Source of the DNA: Helicobacteraceae bacterium
GTDB taxonomy: Bacteria > Campylobacterota > Campylobacteria > Campylobacterales > Sulfurimonadaceae
Reading direction: 5' to 3'
DNA length: 50,309 nucleotides
NCBI GenBank assembly: GCA_027052175.1
Contig: JALUFE010000034.1
Coordinates: 1-50,309 of the forward strand
The translations under genes were made by a program, and so were the position numbers. The notes beneath the pieces were generated by a model that was given only the letters and a program-made list of their open reading frames with translations, searched no databases and was not told the DNA's origin. How positions within the stretch are numbered: the first letter of the stretch is position 1; every line of letters begins with the position of its first letter. Shown in pieces: positions 8,344 to 18,396 of this stretch.

Positions 8344-9183
8344 TTATTTGCCGTATTTGATCTTCGCCTTACTTTTGAGTGCCTGTAACTTCTGCTGCAT
8401 AACTTCACGGAATTTTTCCATCTTGAGTCTCTGCTCAATATACGGTTTGACCTCGTTAAACGGTTTAATGGCCGGCTTTTTCTTATCCTCTACATATATG
8501 ATATGATAACCAAACTCCGTATGCACCGGTGTCGTCGTAATGTGACCGACCTTCGTCCCAAACGCCGCCTTTTCGAAAGGGGGAACCATTTGACCTTTTG
8601 TAAAGTAGCCAAGGTCGCCTCCTCTTGGACCGCTTGGACCCGTCGACTTTTCCTTTGCAAGTTCTATGAATTTTTTCTTGAGCGCTTCGCCGTGAAGACC
8701 TTGAAGCTGAGCAACAATTTTCTTTGCTTCATCTTTGTCTTTGACAAGAATATGTCGGGCATGCACACTCTCTTTTTGCATAAATTCTTGTTTGTTCTTA
8801 TTATAATAATCACGAAGATCTTTATCGCTTATCTTGATTCCCTCAAAAAGCTTCTTCTGCCATAATTTGATAGCGAGATCTTTTTTGATACTCGCTATGA
8901 TTTTATCGAGCTGCTCTTTGTACTCTTTGGAGTTGGTGATCCCCTTTTTCTTCGCATCTTCGAAAATAACCTGTTTTGCGATGAGTTCCTCAAGAAACTG
9001 CTTTTTGAGCTGTTGCTGTTTGTCCGAGGGAAGCTGTGCAAGTCTTCCCTGTGTCGCCTGCATAAGAGCATTATTGACATCTTCCTCACTTATCTTCGTT
9101 CCATCGACTGTTGCAAGTGTCGCGGCAAACGACAAAGAAGAGGTAAGTAGAAGTGAGGTCGCTAACTTTGTTATCACTTTCAT
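8344..9183 (-). CDS. PEB4-like periplasmic peptidyl-prolyl isomerase / chaperone
   Basis: A 279-residue protein with a signal peptide (MKVITKLATSLLLTSSLSFAA, cleavage near 20). A SurA-like helical chaperone region (about 25-125) follows, with a parvulin PPIase domain (about 130-235, with HARHILVKDKDEA and GGDLGYFTKGQMVPPFEKAAF) and a final helix returning to the chaperone part. This matches the Campylobacter PEB4/Cj0596 and H. pylori HP0175 family, which helps outer-membrane proteins cross the periplasm and fold. The length is typical. A clear leader with AAGGACACCCA lies before the ATG. It is upstream of, and probably co-transcribed with, the PLP enzyme, with which it has no obvious functional tie. 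Confidence 0.93.
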   Translation of the reverse strand: MKVITKLATSLLLTSSLSFAATLATVDGTKISEEDVNNALMQATQGRLAQLPSDKQQQLKKQFLEELIAKQVIFEDAKKKGITNSKEYKEQLDKIIASIKKDLAIKLWQKKLFEGIKISDKDLRDYYNKNKQEFMQKESVHARHILVKDKDEAKKIVAQLQGLHGEALKKKFIELAKEKSTGPSGPRGGDLGYFTKGQMVPPFEKAAFGTKVGHITTTPVHTEFGYHIIYVEDKKKPAIKPFNEVKPYIEQRLKMEKFREVMQQKLQALKSKAKIKYGK

Positions 9184-9238
9184 TGGGTGTCCTTTGGGTT
9201 TTATTGCGAAAATTCTATATACATTAAACTAACAGTTA

Positions 9239-11182
9239 TTAAATAACTTTATCTTCATACTCTTTATTCGCAAAATACTTTTTCAGGATCGCTTCAAGTT
9301 CTTCATTTTGGATCGGCTTGGACATATACTCATCAAACCCTTTGGAAAGCAACTCCTCTCTATCTCCTTCCAATGCTTTCGCCGTAAATGCGACAACCGG
9401 AGTTTTGGCATTGTATCTTGAATACTTTCGTATCTCGGCAGTAGCGGTGACACCGTCTTTTTTCGGCATATCTATATCCATAAAAATAATATCATAAGGA
9501 TCTTTCACGGCCATCTCGACCCCTTTTTGCCCGTCTGAAGCCGTCGCCACTTCGATACCTCTTTTTTCGAGTATGATTTTAATCAGTTTCTGATTGATGA
9601 CATTATCCTCCACCACAAGTGCATGCAAATCTTTTTTGAGCTCTATCGCGGCGGCAGAAGGCTTGCGTGACTTTCGACTACCTATTTCTACCATTTGTTT
9701 ATAAATGCGCGTAGGCAAATAAGGCTCTTTTAAGATCACATCAAAATGAGCTCTGTAGCGCATTTCAAGATCTTCTCCAAGTGGCTGTATAAGGATGAGC
9801 GGTGCTTTCTTTTTTATTTTAAGAAGCTCTTCCAACTGATCCGCCTGCTTCATCGAAGCGGCGACATAAACAAAATCCGCTCCTTCATACAGCATCTCAT
9901 CCACTTTTTTATACCGGTGTGTCTCAAAACCAAACGATTTAAAATAATGCACCAAGATATTGAAACCGTTTTGTCTGGAAGGGTCCAAAAGAAGCATATG
10001 TATTTTCGGATGATTGAGCTCTTTGTACTCTCTTGTTCCTCTACAACGCAAATGCAGTGTAAATTTAAAAAGACTTCCTCTGTCTATTTCGGATTCTATA
10101 CTCAGTTCGGAACCAAGCAGTTGCACATACTCGTTTGCAAGTGTCAACCCTATATCGAAAGCTTTGGTGTTTACGGAACTAAAAGGTTTCGAAATCGCTT
10201 CGATTTCCTCTTTCGTAAGCCCTCTTCCGTTATGACGTACACCGAAACTGACATCACAATCTCCCTCATCCGTTTTATTGACGACTTTGACATCGAGAAA
10301 TATCCACTCCCCTCTATCGGTATAGTCGATACTGTGCTGTAGCAGAGCTCTGACAATCTGTTCGATTTTCTTCGCGTCACTGAATATTTCCACAGGAAGT
10401 GTCGGATCGATAAAAGTATAGAGTTTGCTTCTGCCTTCATACGCTATAAAAGTAAAATAACTCGCAACTTTTTCAAGATGCCGAAGTATATCGACATACT
10501 GATAGTTCGGTTCAAGTTCACCGTTTTGGAGTTGCGAAAGTGCAAGCAGCGCTTCGATATTAAACACCAAGGATTCACTTGAACGCTTGAGCATTGTCAA
10601 ATAATTCTGTTGACGTGCATCCAGGGTCGTTTGCGAAAGCAGTTCGGCAAATCCGAGCACACCGTTCATCGGAGTGCGAAGCTCATGTCCGATACGGGAG
10701 AGAAATGTCGATTTGAGATATTCGATCTCTTTGATCTTTTTTATGGCGAGATCGAGCTTGGTAACATCGGCAAGCTCGACGATAAAAAGCTCCGGGAATC
10801 GAAAAGAGTGTGTCACTGAAAGATTGAAGAATCGAACCTCTTTTTGGATGCGGATCGTCACCTTGTAAGAACCATTCCTCTGATCTTTGATATATTCGAC
10901 CCAGCTTGTATCGTCATTTTTGAAGATCTCTTCACTCTCTGTAAAGAAAAGTTCACGTATACTTTGATGATACTTTAAAAACTCATCCATATTTTCAAAC
11001 CTGAAAAGATCGAAAAAAGCTTTGTTCGCTCCTATCCATCCATCCTGTTCAGAATAAAAAGCCAACAGATTGCTTCCACTGCGCAGCAAATCCAGTGCGA
11101 GCTCTTTAGAAAGATAGTGCTCAAATTTTGACAGCGCATTCTCCCCTTTTTTGCCGCTTCGTGTAAAAAGTCTTTTCATCAT
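9239..11182 (-). CDS. Soluble hybrid sensor histidine kinase with degenerate ATP-binding domain
   Basis: The frame opens at a TTG at 11221, but GAGAAAGG (11187-11194) fits the ATG pair at 11182/11179, so 11182 is used (647 residues). There is no membrane segment. Order: a PAS-like sensor (about 35-140), HisKA with FLSRIGHELRTPMNG (His near 166), an ATPase-like domain, a second receiver-like domain lacking the phospho-Asp (about 395-505), and a C-terminal receiver with VVEDN, MDIDMP and FTAKA (about 525-640). In the ATPase domain the N-box Asn is His (LLQHSIDYT), the G1 Asp is His (RHNGRGL) and the G2 glycine loop is eroded (FDIGLTLAN). Autophosphorylation may therefore be lost while the His and Asp relay sites remain. 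No cognate regulator is adjacent. Confidence 0.88.
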   Translation of the reverse strand: MMKRLFTRSGKKGENALSKFEHYLSKELALDLLRSGSNLLAFYSEQDGWIGANKAFFDLFRFENMDEFLKYHQSIRELFFTESEEIFKNDDTSWVEYIKDQRNGSYKVTIRIQKEVRFFNLSVTHSFRFPELFIVELADVTKLDLAIKKIKEIEYLKSTFLSRIGHELRTPMNGVLGFAELLSQTTLDARQQNYLTMLKRSSESLVFNIEALLALSQLQNGELEPNYQYVDILRHLEKVASYFTFIAYEGRSKLYTFIDPTLPVEIFSDAKKIEQIVRALLQHSIDYTDRGEWIFLDVKVVNKTDEGDCDVSFGVRHNGRGLTKEEIEAISKPFSSVNTKAFDIGLTLANEYVQLLGSELSIESEIDRGSLFKFTLHLRCRGTREYKELNHPKIHMLLLDPSRQNGFNILVHYFKSFGFETHRYKKVDEMLYEGADFVYVAASMKQADQLEELLKIKKKAPLILIQPLGEDLEMRYRAHFDVILKEPYLPTRIYKQMVEIGSRKSRKPSAAAIELKKDLHALVVEDNVINQKLIKIILEKRGIEVATASDGQKGVEMAVKDPYDIIFMDIDMPKKDGVTATAEIRKYSRYNAKTPVVAFTAKALEGDREELLSKGFDEYMSKPIQNEELEAILKKYFANKEYEDKVI

Positions 11183-11437
11183 CACACCTTTCTCTGCAAC
11201 AGACGGCAAACGGTTTCTCAACCGACAACATCCTCTTCTTTTTTAAGCTGTCCTTTCAATGACGATCCAAGCTGTGAAAAATTTGAAACTGCCATCAGTC
11301 CCGCGATCCTTCCATCCTCTCTTTCATCGCTTCGATTGTCAAGAATATGAAACTACTTATCGTCCATTGCTGTTTATTGCAATTTATCAATTATATCTTA
11401 TAATATGTTATATTATTTATAGAAGAGTGAAAAAGCG

Positions 11438-12091
11438 ATGAAAAAAGTCAAAAAAGCGACAAAAGAAGAAATAGAAGAGATAAAAAAACGCTTTATCGAA
11501 CGTTACAGCGGTGCGGTGACGGAGCTGCACTACAAAAATCTGTACGAACTTCTCGTTGCAGTCGCCCTCTCGGCTCAATGTACCGACAAACGTGTCAATC
11601 TCATCACACCCGAATTTTTCAAACGTTTTCCATCTCCAAAAGAGCTTGCCGCCGCACCGCTCGAAGAGATAAAAGAGCTGATAAGGACATGCAGTTTCTT
11701 CAACAACAAGGCAAAAAATCTCAAAGCGATGGCCAAGAAAGTAATGCAAGACTACAACGGTGAAATCCCGCTTGACGAAAAGGAGCTTGTCAAACTCCCG
11801 GGTGTAGGCCAAAAAACCGCCCATGTCATCATGATAGAATATACAGGGGCCAATCTGATGGCGGTCGATACCCATGTTTTTCGGGTTTCACATCGTCTTG
11901 GTCTTTCCCAGGACGAAACGGCCATCAAGACGGAAGAAACACTGACAAAAATTTTCAAAGACAATCTCCAAACTCTTCATCAGGCAATGGTACTCTTCGG
12001 ACGCTATATCTGCACGGCAAAAAATCCAAAATGCGATCAATGTTTTTTAACCGAATTCTGCAAAAGCAAAGAAAATTTCAAACCGCGTTAG
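11438..12091 (+). CDS. nth: Endonuclease III (DNA glycosylase/AP lyase)
   Basis: A 217-residue base-excision repair enzyme that removes oxidised pyrimidines. The helix-hairpin-helix LPGVGQKTAHV carries the catalytic lysine (near residue 125), and AVDTHVFRVSHRL carries the catalytic aspartate (near 143). The C-terminal four-cysteine iron-sulfur motif has the canonical C-x6-C-x2-C-x5-C spacing (CTAKNPKCDQCFLTEFC). Length and start are standard. The ATG is preceded by GAGTGAAAAAGCG, a weak ribosome site. The lipoprotein gene follows 9 bp later and is probably in the same transcript. Confidence 0.97.
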   Translation: MKKVKKATKEEIEEIKKRFIERYSGAVTELHYKNLYELLVAVALSAQCTDKRVNLITPEFFKRFPSPKELAAAPLEEIKELIRTCSFFNNKAKNLKAMAKKVMQDYNGEIPLDEKELVKLPGVGQKTAHVIMIEYTGANLMAVDTHVFRVSHRLGLSQDETAIKTEETLTKIFKDNLQTLHQAMVLFGRYICTAKNPKCDQCFLTEFCKSKENFKPR

Positions 12092-12100
12092 GACAAAACT

Positions 12101-12346
12101 ATGAAAAGAAGACTGATACTATTTGGATTTGCCGCTTTTGCGCTTGGCGGCTGTGTGAACAGACATGGAGTGTCTCTGAAGTACTACAGTGAGTGTAAAG
12201 AGTATTATGATTTACAGGGATACTACCATAAAGAGTGTGGAAAGGATGATATCATCACCTATAAAGGTGCCGCACAGAATGTAAAAAAGATCTTTGTCAA
12301 AGAGAAAAAGGATCCCCGTATTATCGAAGGAGATCCTGCTTTTTAA
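12101..12346 (+). CDS. Small lipoprotein
   Basis: An 81-residue protein with a lipoprotein signal: KRRLILFGFAAFALGGC, in which LGGC is a clean lipobox with cysteine at residue 18. After the lipidated cysteine the remaining 63 residues are polar. They include a CKEYYDLQGYYHKEC segment whose two cysteines could form a disulfide in the periplasm. The absence of Asp after Cys+1 suggests outer-membrane sorting by the usual Lol rule. Its stop codon directly abuts the stop of convergent fabI. I see no recognised domain; it resembles short lipoproteins found across Campylobacterota genomes. Confidence 0.85.
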   Translation: MKRRLILFGFAAFALGGCVNRHGVSLKYYSECKEYYDLQGYYHKECGKDDIITYKGAAQNVKKIFVKEKKDPRIIEGDPAF

Positions 12347-13180
<834 letters not shown>

Positions 13181-13894
13181 TTAGTTTTGATTTTCTATTT
13201 CGCGTGCCGTTTGAATCATCGTAAAAAAATCTTCGACTCTCAACGCGCCGCTGCCGACAAGCACGCCATCGACAGAAGGCAGCTCCATAATCTCACGCGC
13301 ATTGCTTACTTTGACACTTCCACCATACAGCAAAGGGGCGGAAAATCGTGTTTTAAGCGCTTTGTGCACACTTTCTATCTCTTCGAGTGTCGGCGTCAAT
13401 CCGCTTCCAATAGCCCAGACAGGCTCATAAGCAACAATTAATCTGCCATACTCAAGATCGATTCCTTCAAATTGCGCATCGAGATATTCCAGTGTCGCTT
13501 CGAGCCCTTGCTCTTTCGTACGCAACGGCTCTCCTATACAGTAGATAATCTCAAATCCCCGCTCTTTGAAGAAGTCGAACTTCTTGGCGATATCTACTTG
13601 TGATTCATGCATAATATGACGACGCTCGCTGTGACCTACAAGTATGCTTTTGATGCCAAATTCTTCAAGATGGACAACTCCTATCTCTCCTGTAAATGCA
13701 CCACTTTGCGCCGGATAGGCATTTTGTGTTCCAACGACCGCTTCTCCTCTGTGAGCGATCAGGCTCGAAGTTGCGGGAAAGATGCGTACCTGCACATTCT
13801 CTTCAATTTTACCGACAAGACTTTCAAGCTCCCCAAGATACTCTCCCGTCTCTATGCGAGTCAAGTTGGTCTTGAAATTCGCGGCTACAATCAT
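13181..13894 (-). CDS. tpiA: Triosephosphate isomerase
   Basis: A 237-residue TIM barrel interconverting dihydroxyacetone phosphate and glyceraldehyde-3-phosphate. The catalytic residues are visible: Lys in ANFKTN, His in LVGHSERR and Glu in [12 protein letters not shown]. The phosphate-gripping GVLVGSGAL lies near the C-terminus. It is slightly short for the family (about 250), as is common in Campylobacterota. The start codon overlaps the pgk stop by 4 bases, implying translational coupling. Confidence 0.97.
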   Translation of the reverse strand: MIVAANFKTNLTRIETGEYLGELESLVGKIEENVQVRIFPATSSLIAHRGEAVVGTQNAYPAQSGAFTGEIGVVHLEEFGIKSILVGHSERRHIMHESQVDIAKKFDFFKERGFEIIYCIGEPLRTKEQGLEATLEYLDAQFEGIDLEYGRLIVAYEPVWAIGSGLTPTLEEIESVHKALKTRFSAPLLYGGSVKVSNAREIMELPSVDGVLVGSGALRVEDFFTMIQTAREIENQN

Positions 13895-15102
13895 AACGTC
13901 ACATCCTCTTTGGGAACCATAAGCGGTTTGACACCTGGCAACACCTTACCTTCAAGCAGCTCCAGGCTCGCGCCGCCTCCCGTAGAGATAAAGGTCATCT
14001 CGTCATCGACCCCAACTCTCTGCACAAGATCAGCCGTGTCACCGCCGCCGACAACCGTTGTGGCATAACTGTCGGCGACAAAGTGCGCTATCTTCGATGA
14101 ACCACGTGCAAAACGCTCCATTTCATATACTCCCATCGGTCCGTTCCAGAGAATAGTTTGAACATCACTCAATGCCTCGCGGTACAAACGTACCGTCGCC
14201 GGACCAATATCCAGCCCCATCCAGTTATCCGGGATCTCCTGTGAAGTGACAATTTTGCTGACCGCATCCTCTGCAAACTTCTCCGCCGCGATCACATCCA
14301 TCGGCAGATAAAATTTTACACCGAGCTTTTTAGCCCGCTCCATAATACGCTGTGCCTCCTCCAGCAAATCATCTTCAACCAATGAAGCACCGATGTTGTA
14401 GCCAAGCTGCTTGAGAAAGGTAAACGCCATTCCGCCTCCGATGAGGATCTTGTCCACTTTCGGCAAAAGATTTTCAAGTGCTTCGAGTTTGCCCGAAACT
14501 TTGCTCCCGCCAACTATAGCGGCAAAAGGACGTACAGGGTGGTTCACAAGTTTACCGAAAAAGTTGATCTCCTTTTCAAGCAGGAATCCAGCCGCCTTGT
14601 GCTCGTTGTCATAATAGTGGGTAATCCCTTCTACTGACGCGTGCGCTCTATGACTCACACCAAAAGCGTCATTGACATAAAACTCACCGAACTCGGCAAG
14701 TTTTTTGGCAAACTCCGGATCGTTTTTGGTCTCTCCCACCTTAAAACGCAGATTTTCCAAAAGCAGCACCTCGCCCTCCTTGAGCTCTGCCGCTTTTTTT
14801 CTCGCGTCTTCTCCTATGACATCTTCCGCCATTTTGATCTCGCGATGCAGAAGCTGATGCAGTCTACGTGCTACTGGTCTGAGAGAATACTTCTCGTCAA
14901 ACTCGCCTTTGGGACGTCCAAGGTGCGAAGCGAGCACCACTTTGCAGTCCTCGTCGAGACAGTAGTTGATCGTCGCAAGTGCGGAACGTATGCGCCTATC
15001 ATCGGTAATATTGCCGAACTCATCCATCGGAACGTTGAAATCACACCGTATAAAAACCTGTTTCCCCGCCAAATCCAAATTTTTCAAATGTAGTAATTCC
15101 AT
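13891..15102 (-). CDS. pgk: Phosphoglycerate kinase
   Basis: A 403-residue two-domain kinase that interconverts 1,3-bisphosphoglycerate and 3-phosphoglycerate. Signatures: [11 protein letters not shown] near the N-terminus, [16 protein letters not shown], a nucleotide-binding [14 protein letters not shown], and GGGDTADLV near the C-terminus. Normal length. It lies 7 bp after gap and overlaps tpiA by 4 bp, so gap-pgk-tpiA is one tightly coupled glycolytic/gluconeogenic unit. Confidence 0.98.
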   Translation of the reverse strand: MELLHLKNLDLAGKQVFIRCDFNVPMDEFGNITDDRRIRSALATINYCLDEDCKVVLASHLGRPKGEFDEKYSLRPVARRLHQLLHREIKMAEDVIGEDARKKAAELKEGEVLLLENLRFKVGETKNDPEFAKKLAEFGEFYVNDAFGVSHRAHASVEGITHYYDNEHKAAGFLLEKEINFFGKLVNHPVRPFAAIVGGSKVSGKLEALENLLPKVDKILIGGGMAFTFLKQLGYNIGASLVEDDLLEEAQRIMERAKKLGVKFYLPMDVIAAEKFAEDAVSKIVTSQEIPDNWMGLDIGPATVRLYREALSDVQTILWNGPMGVYEMERFARGSSKIAHFVADSYATTVVGGGDTADLVQRVGVDDEMTFISTGGGASLELLEGKVLPGVKPLMVPKEDVTL

Positions 15103-15109
15103 GCTGCTC

Positions 15110-16108
15110 CTATCTTTTTTGATTTACAAAACGTGCCATCTCTATCAATCTGTTCGAGTAGCCGCACTCATTGTCATACCATGCCATTATTTTAAGCATA
15201 TTGCCACCTATCACCTGCGTAAGATCGGCAGCGATGACACTGCTAAAAGAGGCTCCCAGAAAATCGCTTGAGACCCGTTTTTCATTATCTACGGCAATGA
15301 TACCATTAAACTCATTTTGTGAAGCTTTATTAAAAAGATCATTGATGTTTTCTTTTTTCATGTTTCCGGACAACACAACCGTCAGATCCATAATGCTGAC
15401 ATCGGCAACAGGTACACGTACGCTCTGCCCGTCTAATTTACCCTTTAAAGCAGGCAAAACCCGGTATATTCCCTGTGCGGCATGAGTAGTGGTAGGAATA
15501 AGATTTTCAGCTGCCGCCCGTGCACGTCTGATATCATTCGGGTGTTTGCTATCAAGCAGGTTCTGTCCGTTTGTATACGAGTGAATCGTCGTCATAAGAC
15601 CTTTTTCGATTCCGTAGTGTTCATCAAGAATTTTGGCTATAGGAGCGAGACAGTTAGTCGTACAGCTTCCATTGGAGATAATAGGTTCACCTTGATACTC
15701 ATTCGCATTGACGCCAAGAACATAAGTCGGAGTATCATCCTTTGCAACGGCGGAAATGATAACATGTCTCACCCCTTTTTGCAGATGATGTTCTACCTCT
15801 TTTCTTGTAAGAAACAAACCGGTACACTCCAATACAACATCCGCTCCAAAATGAGCGAAATCAAGCTTCTTGGGATCAGCCTCACATGTATAGGCCACCT
15901 CTTTTCCGGCTATAAGAAGCGTCTTGTCGTCGGCTACTTCACAGGTATGTTCAAAACGACCGTGCACAGAATCATACTTCAAAAGATAGCAGGCCATTTC
16001 AATCTCTGCCAGATCGTTTATAGCGACCAGTTCCATATCGCTGCTTGCGGCAAGAAGTCTCGTTACCATCCGGCCGATACGACCAAAACCGTTTATCGCT
16101 ACTTTCAA
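15110..16108 (-). CDS. gap: Glyceraldehyde-3-phosphate dehydrogenase
   Basis: A 332-residue enzyme with the N-terminal NAD(P)-binding [10 protein letters not shown] and the catalytic [12 protein letters not shown] (Cys near residue 150). The partner His lies in [14 protein letters not shown], and the end is the usual [15 protein letters not shown]. The residue after the first nucleotide-binding strand is Asn-Asp (AINDL), which often goes with NAD preference. It is the first gene of the leftward gap-pgk-tpiA-fabI run. The divergent spacer to nadD carries a fragment of the palindromic element. Confidence 0.98.
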   Translation of the reverse strand: MKVAINGFGRIGRMVTRLLAASSDMELVAINDLAEIEMACYLLKYDSVHGRFEHTCEVADDKTLLIAGKEVAYTCEADPKKLDFAHFGADVVLECTGLFLTRKEVEHHLQKGVRHVIISAVAKDDTPTYVLGVNANEYQGEPIISNGSCTTNCLAPIAKILDEHYGIEKGLMTTIHSYTNGQNLLDSKHPNDIRRARAAAENLIPTTTHAAQGIYRVLPALKGKLDGQSVRVPVADVSIMDLTVVLSGNMKKENINDLFNKASQNEFNGIIAVDNEKRVSSDFLGASFSSVIAADLTQVIGGNMLKIMAWYDNECGYSNRLIEMARFVNQKR

Positions 16109-16158
16109 TCTCTCTCCTCACACATCTTCAGCTGCCTGACTAAAAACCCTCTACTCAT

Positions 16159-16192
16159 AACTGACTGAACTTACGTACCACGTACCATATCA
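16159..16192. repeat. Single-arm fragment of the palindromic element
   Basis: AACTGAC, TTACG and ACCATATCA occur in the same order as in the outer arm of copy A, with two small insertions between them. No second arm is visible in the 127 bp gap-nadD spacer, so this is at most a decayed end. Confidence 0.45.
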
Positions 16193-16220
16193 CAAGTGCG
16201 CAATTTTACAAACTTTTAGC

Positions 16221-16226
16221 TATAAT
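16221..16226 (+). promoter_or_regulatory. -10 element of nadD, giving a nearly leaderless mRNA
   Basis: TATAAT at 16221-16226 lies only 9 nt before the nadD ATG, with a T-rich stretch upstream and no recognisable -35. Transcription would begin at about 16232-16234, leaving two to four bases of leader. No Shine-Dalgarno is present. Confidence 0.5.
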
Positions 16227-16235
16227 TCCAATTAA

Positions 16236-16811
16236 ATGAGTAGCGTGGCACTTTTCGGCGGCAGCTTCGACCCGCCGCATATCGGACATATGGAGATCGT
16301 CAAAAAACTGAAGGGATTGAAGTTTATTGACAAAATTGTCGTGATGCCGACCTTTCTCAATCCGTTTAAAGAGAGTTTCAGTGCTCCGCCGAAAAAACGG
16401 CTGGAGTGGCTTGAAAAAATCTTCAAAGAGGATCCCATGGTAACCGTAAGCGACTTTGAGGTGCGACAACAGCGTAAAGTACCTACAATCGAAACAGTAG
16501 AAGAGCTTCAAAAAGAGTATGATGACGTCTATATTGCCATAGGAGCCGACAATCTCAAAGATCTCTCAAAATGGCATCGCTTTAAAGATTTGTCAAAAAA
16601 AGTGAAATTTATCGTTTTTGCCCGCGGAGCGGAAGAGCTTCCAGCCGGAGACTTTATCCCGATACCGCTCAATATACCGATCTCCTCGACAGCGCTTCGC
16701 AAAGAGATAAAAAAAGAGCTACTCCCCGTCGAAGCAGCGGCAGAGATATACAACTATTACAAGGAACACAATGAAAAAACGCATCGAGAACATAACCTCA
16801 ATCTTGGATAA
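16236..16811 (+). CDS. nadD: Nicotinate-nucleotide adenylyltransferase
   Basis: A 191-residue enzyme that forms nicotinate adenine dinucleotide in NAD synthesis. The N-terminal LFGGSFDPPHIGH is the nucleotidyltransferase GxFxPxHxGH motif and ISSTALRKEI is the C-terminal ISSTxxR motif. The start is fixed because the motif begins five residues in. The gene overlaps rsfS by 41 bp. In many bacteria nadD and rsfS are adjacent, so this is a conserved pairing. See the -10 note for its near-leaderless start. Confidence 0.96.
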   Translation: MSSVALFGGSFDPPHIGHMEIVKKLKGLKFIDKIVVMPTFLNPFKESFSAPPKKRLEWLEKIFKEDPMVTVSDFEVRQQRKVPTIETVEELQKEYDDVYIAIGADNLKDLSKWHRFKDLSKKVKFIVFARGAEELPAGDFIPIPLNIPISSTALRKEIKKELLPVEAAAEIYNYYKEHNEKTHREHNLNLG

Positions 16812-17103
16812 ACACAAGGCGGAAAACATAGAAGTTTTCGATCTCACCGACAGAGACTATATCGTCGAGGAGGCAATCATCGCCTCCTCGCTGGGACAAA
16901 AACACACACTGGCTCTGCTCGACCATCTGAAAAAAGAGCTCAAGCCCGATGAGAAATTCAACTATGTCGATGAAAGCGGAGACTGGGTTGTGATTGATCT
17001 TGGCGACATTCTCATTCATATCATGACCCCTGAGTATCGTGCCAAATATGATCTCGAAAGCTTCCTTGGAAGTTTAGGGAAAGTTAAAGAAGAAGAGATT
17101 TAA
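16771..17103 (+). CDS. rsfS: Ribosomal silencing factor RsfS
   Basis: A 110-residue protein of the RsfS/Iojap family, which binds ribosomal protein uL14 on the 50S subunit and blocks subunit joining when nutrients are short. The family core DLTDRDYIVEEAIIASSLGQKHTLALLDHL and DWVVIDLGDILIHIMTPEYRAKYDLE are both evident. It starts inside the end of nadD (41 bp overlap) with AACTATTACAAGGAACACA upstream, where AAGGA is a good ribosome site. Its stop overlaps the convergent histidine kinase stop by 4 bp. Confidence 0.95.
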   Translation: MKKRIENITSILDKHKAENIEVFDLTDRDYIVEEAIIASSLGQKHTLALLDHLKKELKPDEKFNYVDESGDWVVIDLGDILIHIMTPEYRAKYDLESFLGSLGKVKEEEI

Positions 17104-18392
17104 ACACTTTTCGGTGCATGAGTAAAGATAAAGATATTTTTCCCCTCTTTGTATTCATGAGCGAGCACTTCCCCATGCGCTTTGAGGATTGAATCTACCA
17201 AATAGAGTCCCAGCCCAAAACTGTTTTTGGATGGATTCTCTTTCGTAAAGGGTTCTATGTAATATTTCAAAGGGTATTTGATACACTCTCCCTTGCTTGC
17301 AAACCAGAGTTCTCCCTCTCTGTAAAGTATATCTACATGCCCATCGTCGGAATATTTGATCCCGTTGTCTATCATGTTTTTTATGGCTGTTGTATAGAGA
17401 CGATAACTTGCTTTTTTCTTGACAGTTGCAGGAACATCCACACTTACCTGTCCCTCTTCCGTCATCGCCATATCGATCGCACCGTCAATGATGTCGATAA
17501 GCCGATACTCCTTGAACTCGCTACGCTCGACCATCGAATTCACCTCTTCGATCATCGCGAACTCGTTAACAAGTGTTTCAAGGCGCTTGAAAATCGATTC
17601 GAAACGTTTTTGCTGTTTTTCATCTTTTAACATAGCCGTAGCCAGACGCCCTTTTGCTATGGGGGTTTTGAGTTCATGCATAATATTTCGTAAAAAGAGC
17701 GTTCTCGCTTCGAGCATCGCTTTTATTCTGTTTCTCGCATCTTCAAGCGCATTGGCGATCAGACCTATCTCGTCTTGTAGACGTGTTTTGAAAGAGACTT
17801 CAAGATCCCCTTTTGCGAAACGTTCTATCTTCTTCCTTAGCAAAATGAGAGGGCGCAGTTTAACGAAAATCATAAAGAAAGAGAAAGCGATTACGGCAAA
17901 AACGCTTGTATAGGCATAAAGAACCGGCCAAATTTTATAGGGATGGAGTTGATTGTCACGTATCAACACCACTCCTACGGGTGTCTGAATGTAAAAATAA
18001 ATCTTCGAATCATACAGCAACATCGAAACTTTGAGATCTTCTATGATTCTTTTCGTATAAAATCCACCCTCTTTGAACAGAACGGCTTCGTTGTAAGTCT
18101 TGATCGTTTCTCGTTTGAGAAGTTTGGCATGCCGAACGATGTTTTGTATTTTTCCGATATTGCGGACGAGTTCGAGATCATATACGGCAAGGTTCGCTTC
18201 CAGTGTAGCTATGGAGGATGGATTTTGCTCATATTCACGGTATATCTGTGTTATGAGTGCATAGCGTGTGAACATATGTTCTATATACTGCTTTTTGTTG
18301 AGTTTGTAAAATTCCCAAAAGACAATACTAACGCTCACTATCGATACAAGAAGCGCAAAAAGTATTGTCAGCAGTACGGCGTGGCGTCGCAT
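17100..18392 (-). CDS. Sensor histidine kinase, ArsS/HP0165-like
   Basis: A 430-residue membrane kinase: TM1 (about 7-27), a periplasmic sensor of about 120 residues, TM2 (about 155-180), a HAMP linker (ERFAKGDLEVSF), HisKA with FLRNIMHELKTPIAKG, and an intact ATPase domain with NMIDNGIKYSDDG and SFGLGLYLVDSIL. The partner response regulator ends 4 bp upstream on the same strand. The layout resembles the H. pylori HP0165/HP0166 acid-response pair and C. jejuni CprS. The signal here is unknown; a periplasmic domain with no Cys and few His is all that can be seen. Confidence 0.92.
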   Translation of the reverse strand: MRRHAVLLTILFALLVSIVSVSIVFWEFYKLNKKQYIEHMFTRYALITQIYREYEQNPSSIATLEANLAVYDLELVRNIGKIQNIVRHAKLLKRETIKTYNEAVLFKEGGFYTKRIIEDLKVSMLLYDSKIYFYIQTPVGVVLIRDNQLHPYKIWPVLYAYTSVFAVIAFSFFMIFVKLRPLILLRKKIERFAKGDLEVSFKTRLQDEIGLIANALEDARNRIKAMLEARTLFLRNIMHELKTPIAKGRLATAMLKDEKQQKRFESIFKRLETLVNEFAMIEEVNSMVERSEFKEYRLIDIIDGAIDMAMTEEGQVSVDVPATVKKKASYRLYTTAIKNMIDNGIKYSDDGHVDILYREGELWFASKGECIKYPLKYYIEPFTKENPSKNSFGLGLYLVDSILKAHGEVLAHEYKEGKNIFIFTHAPKSV

Positions 18393-18396
18393 CGAG

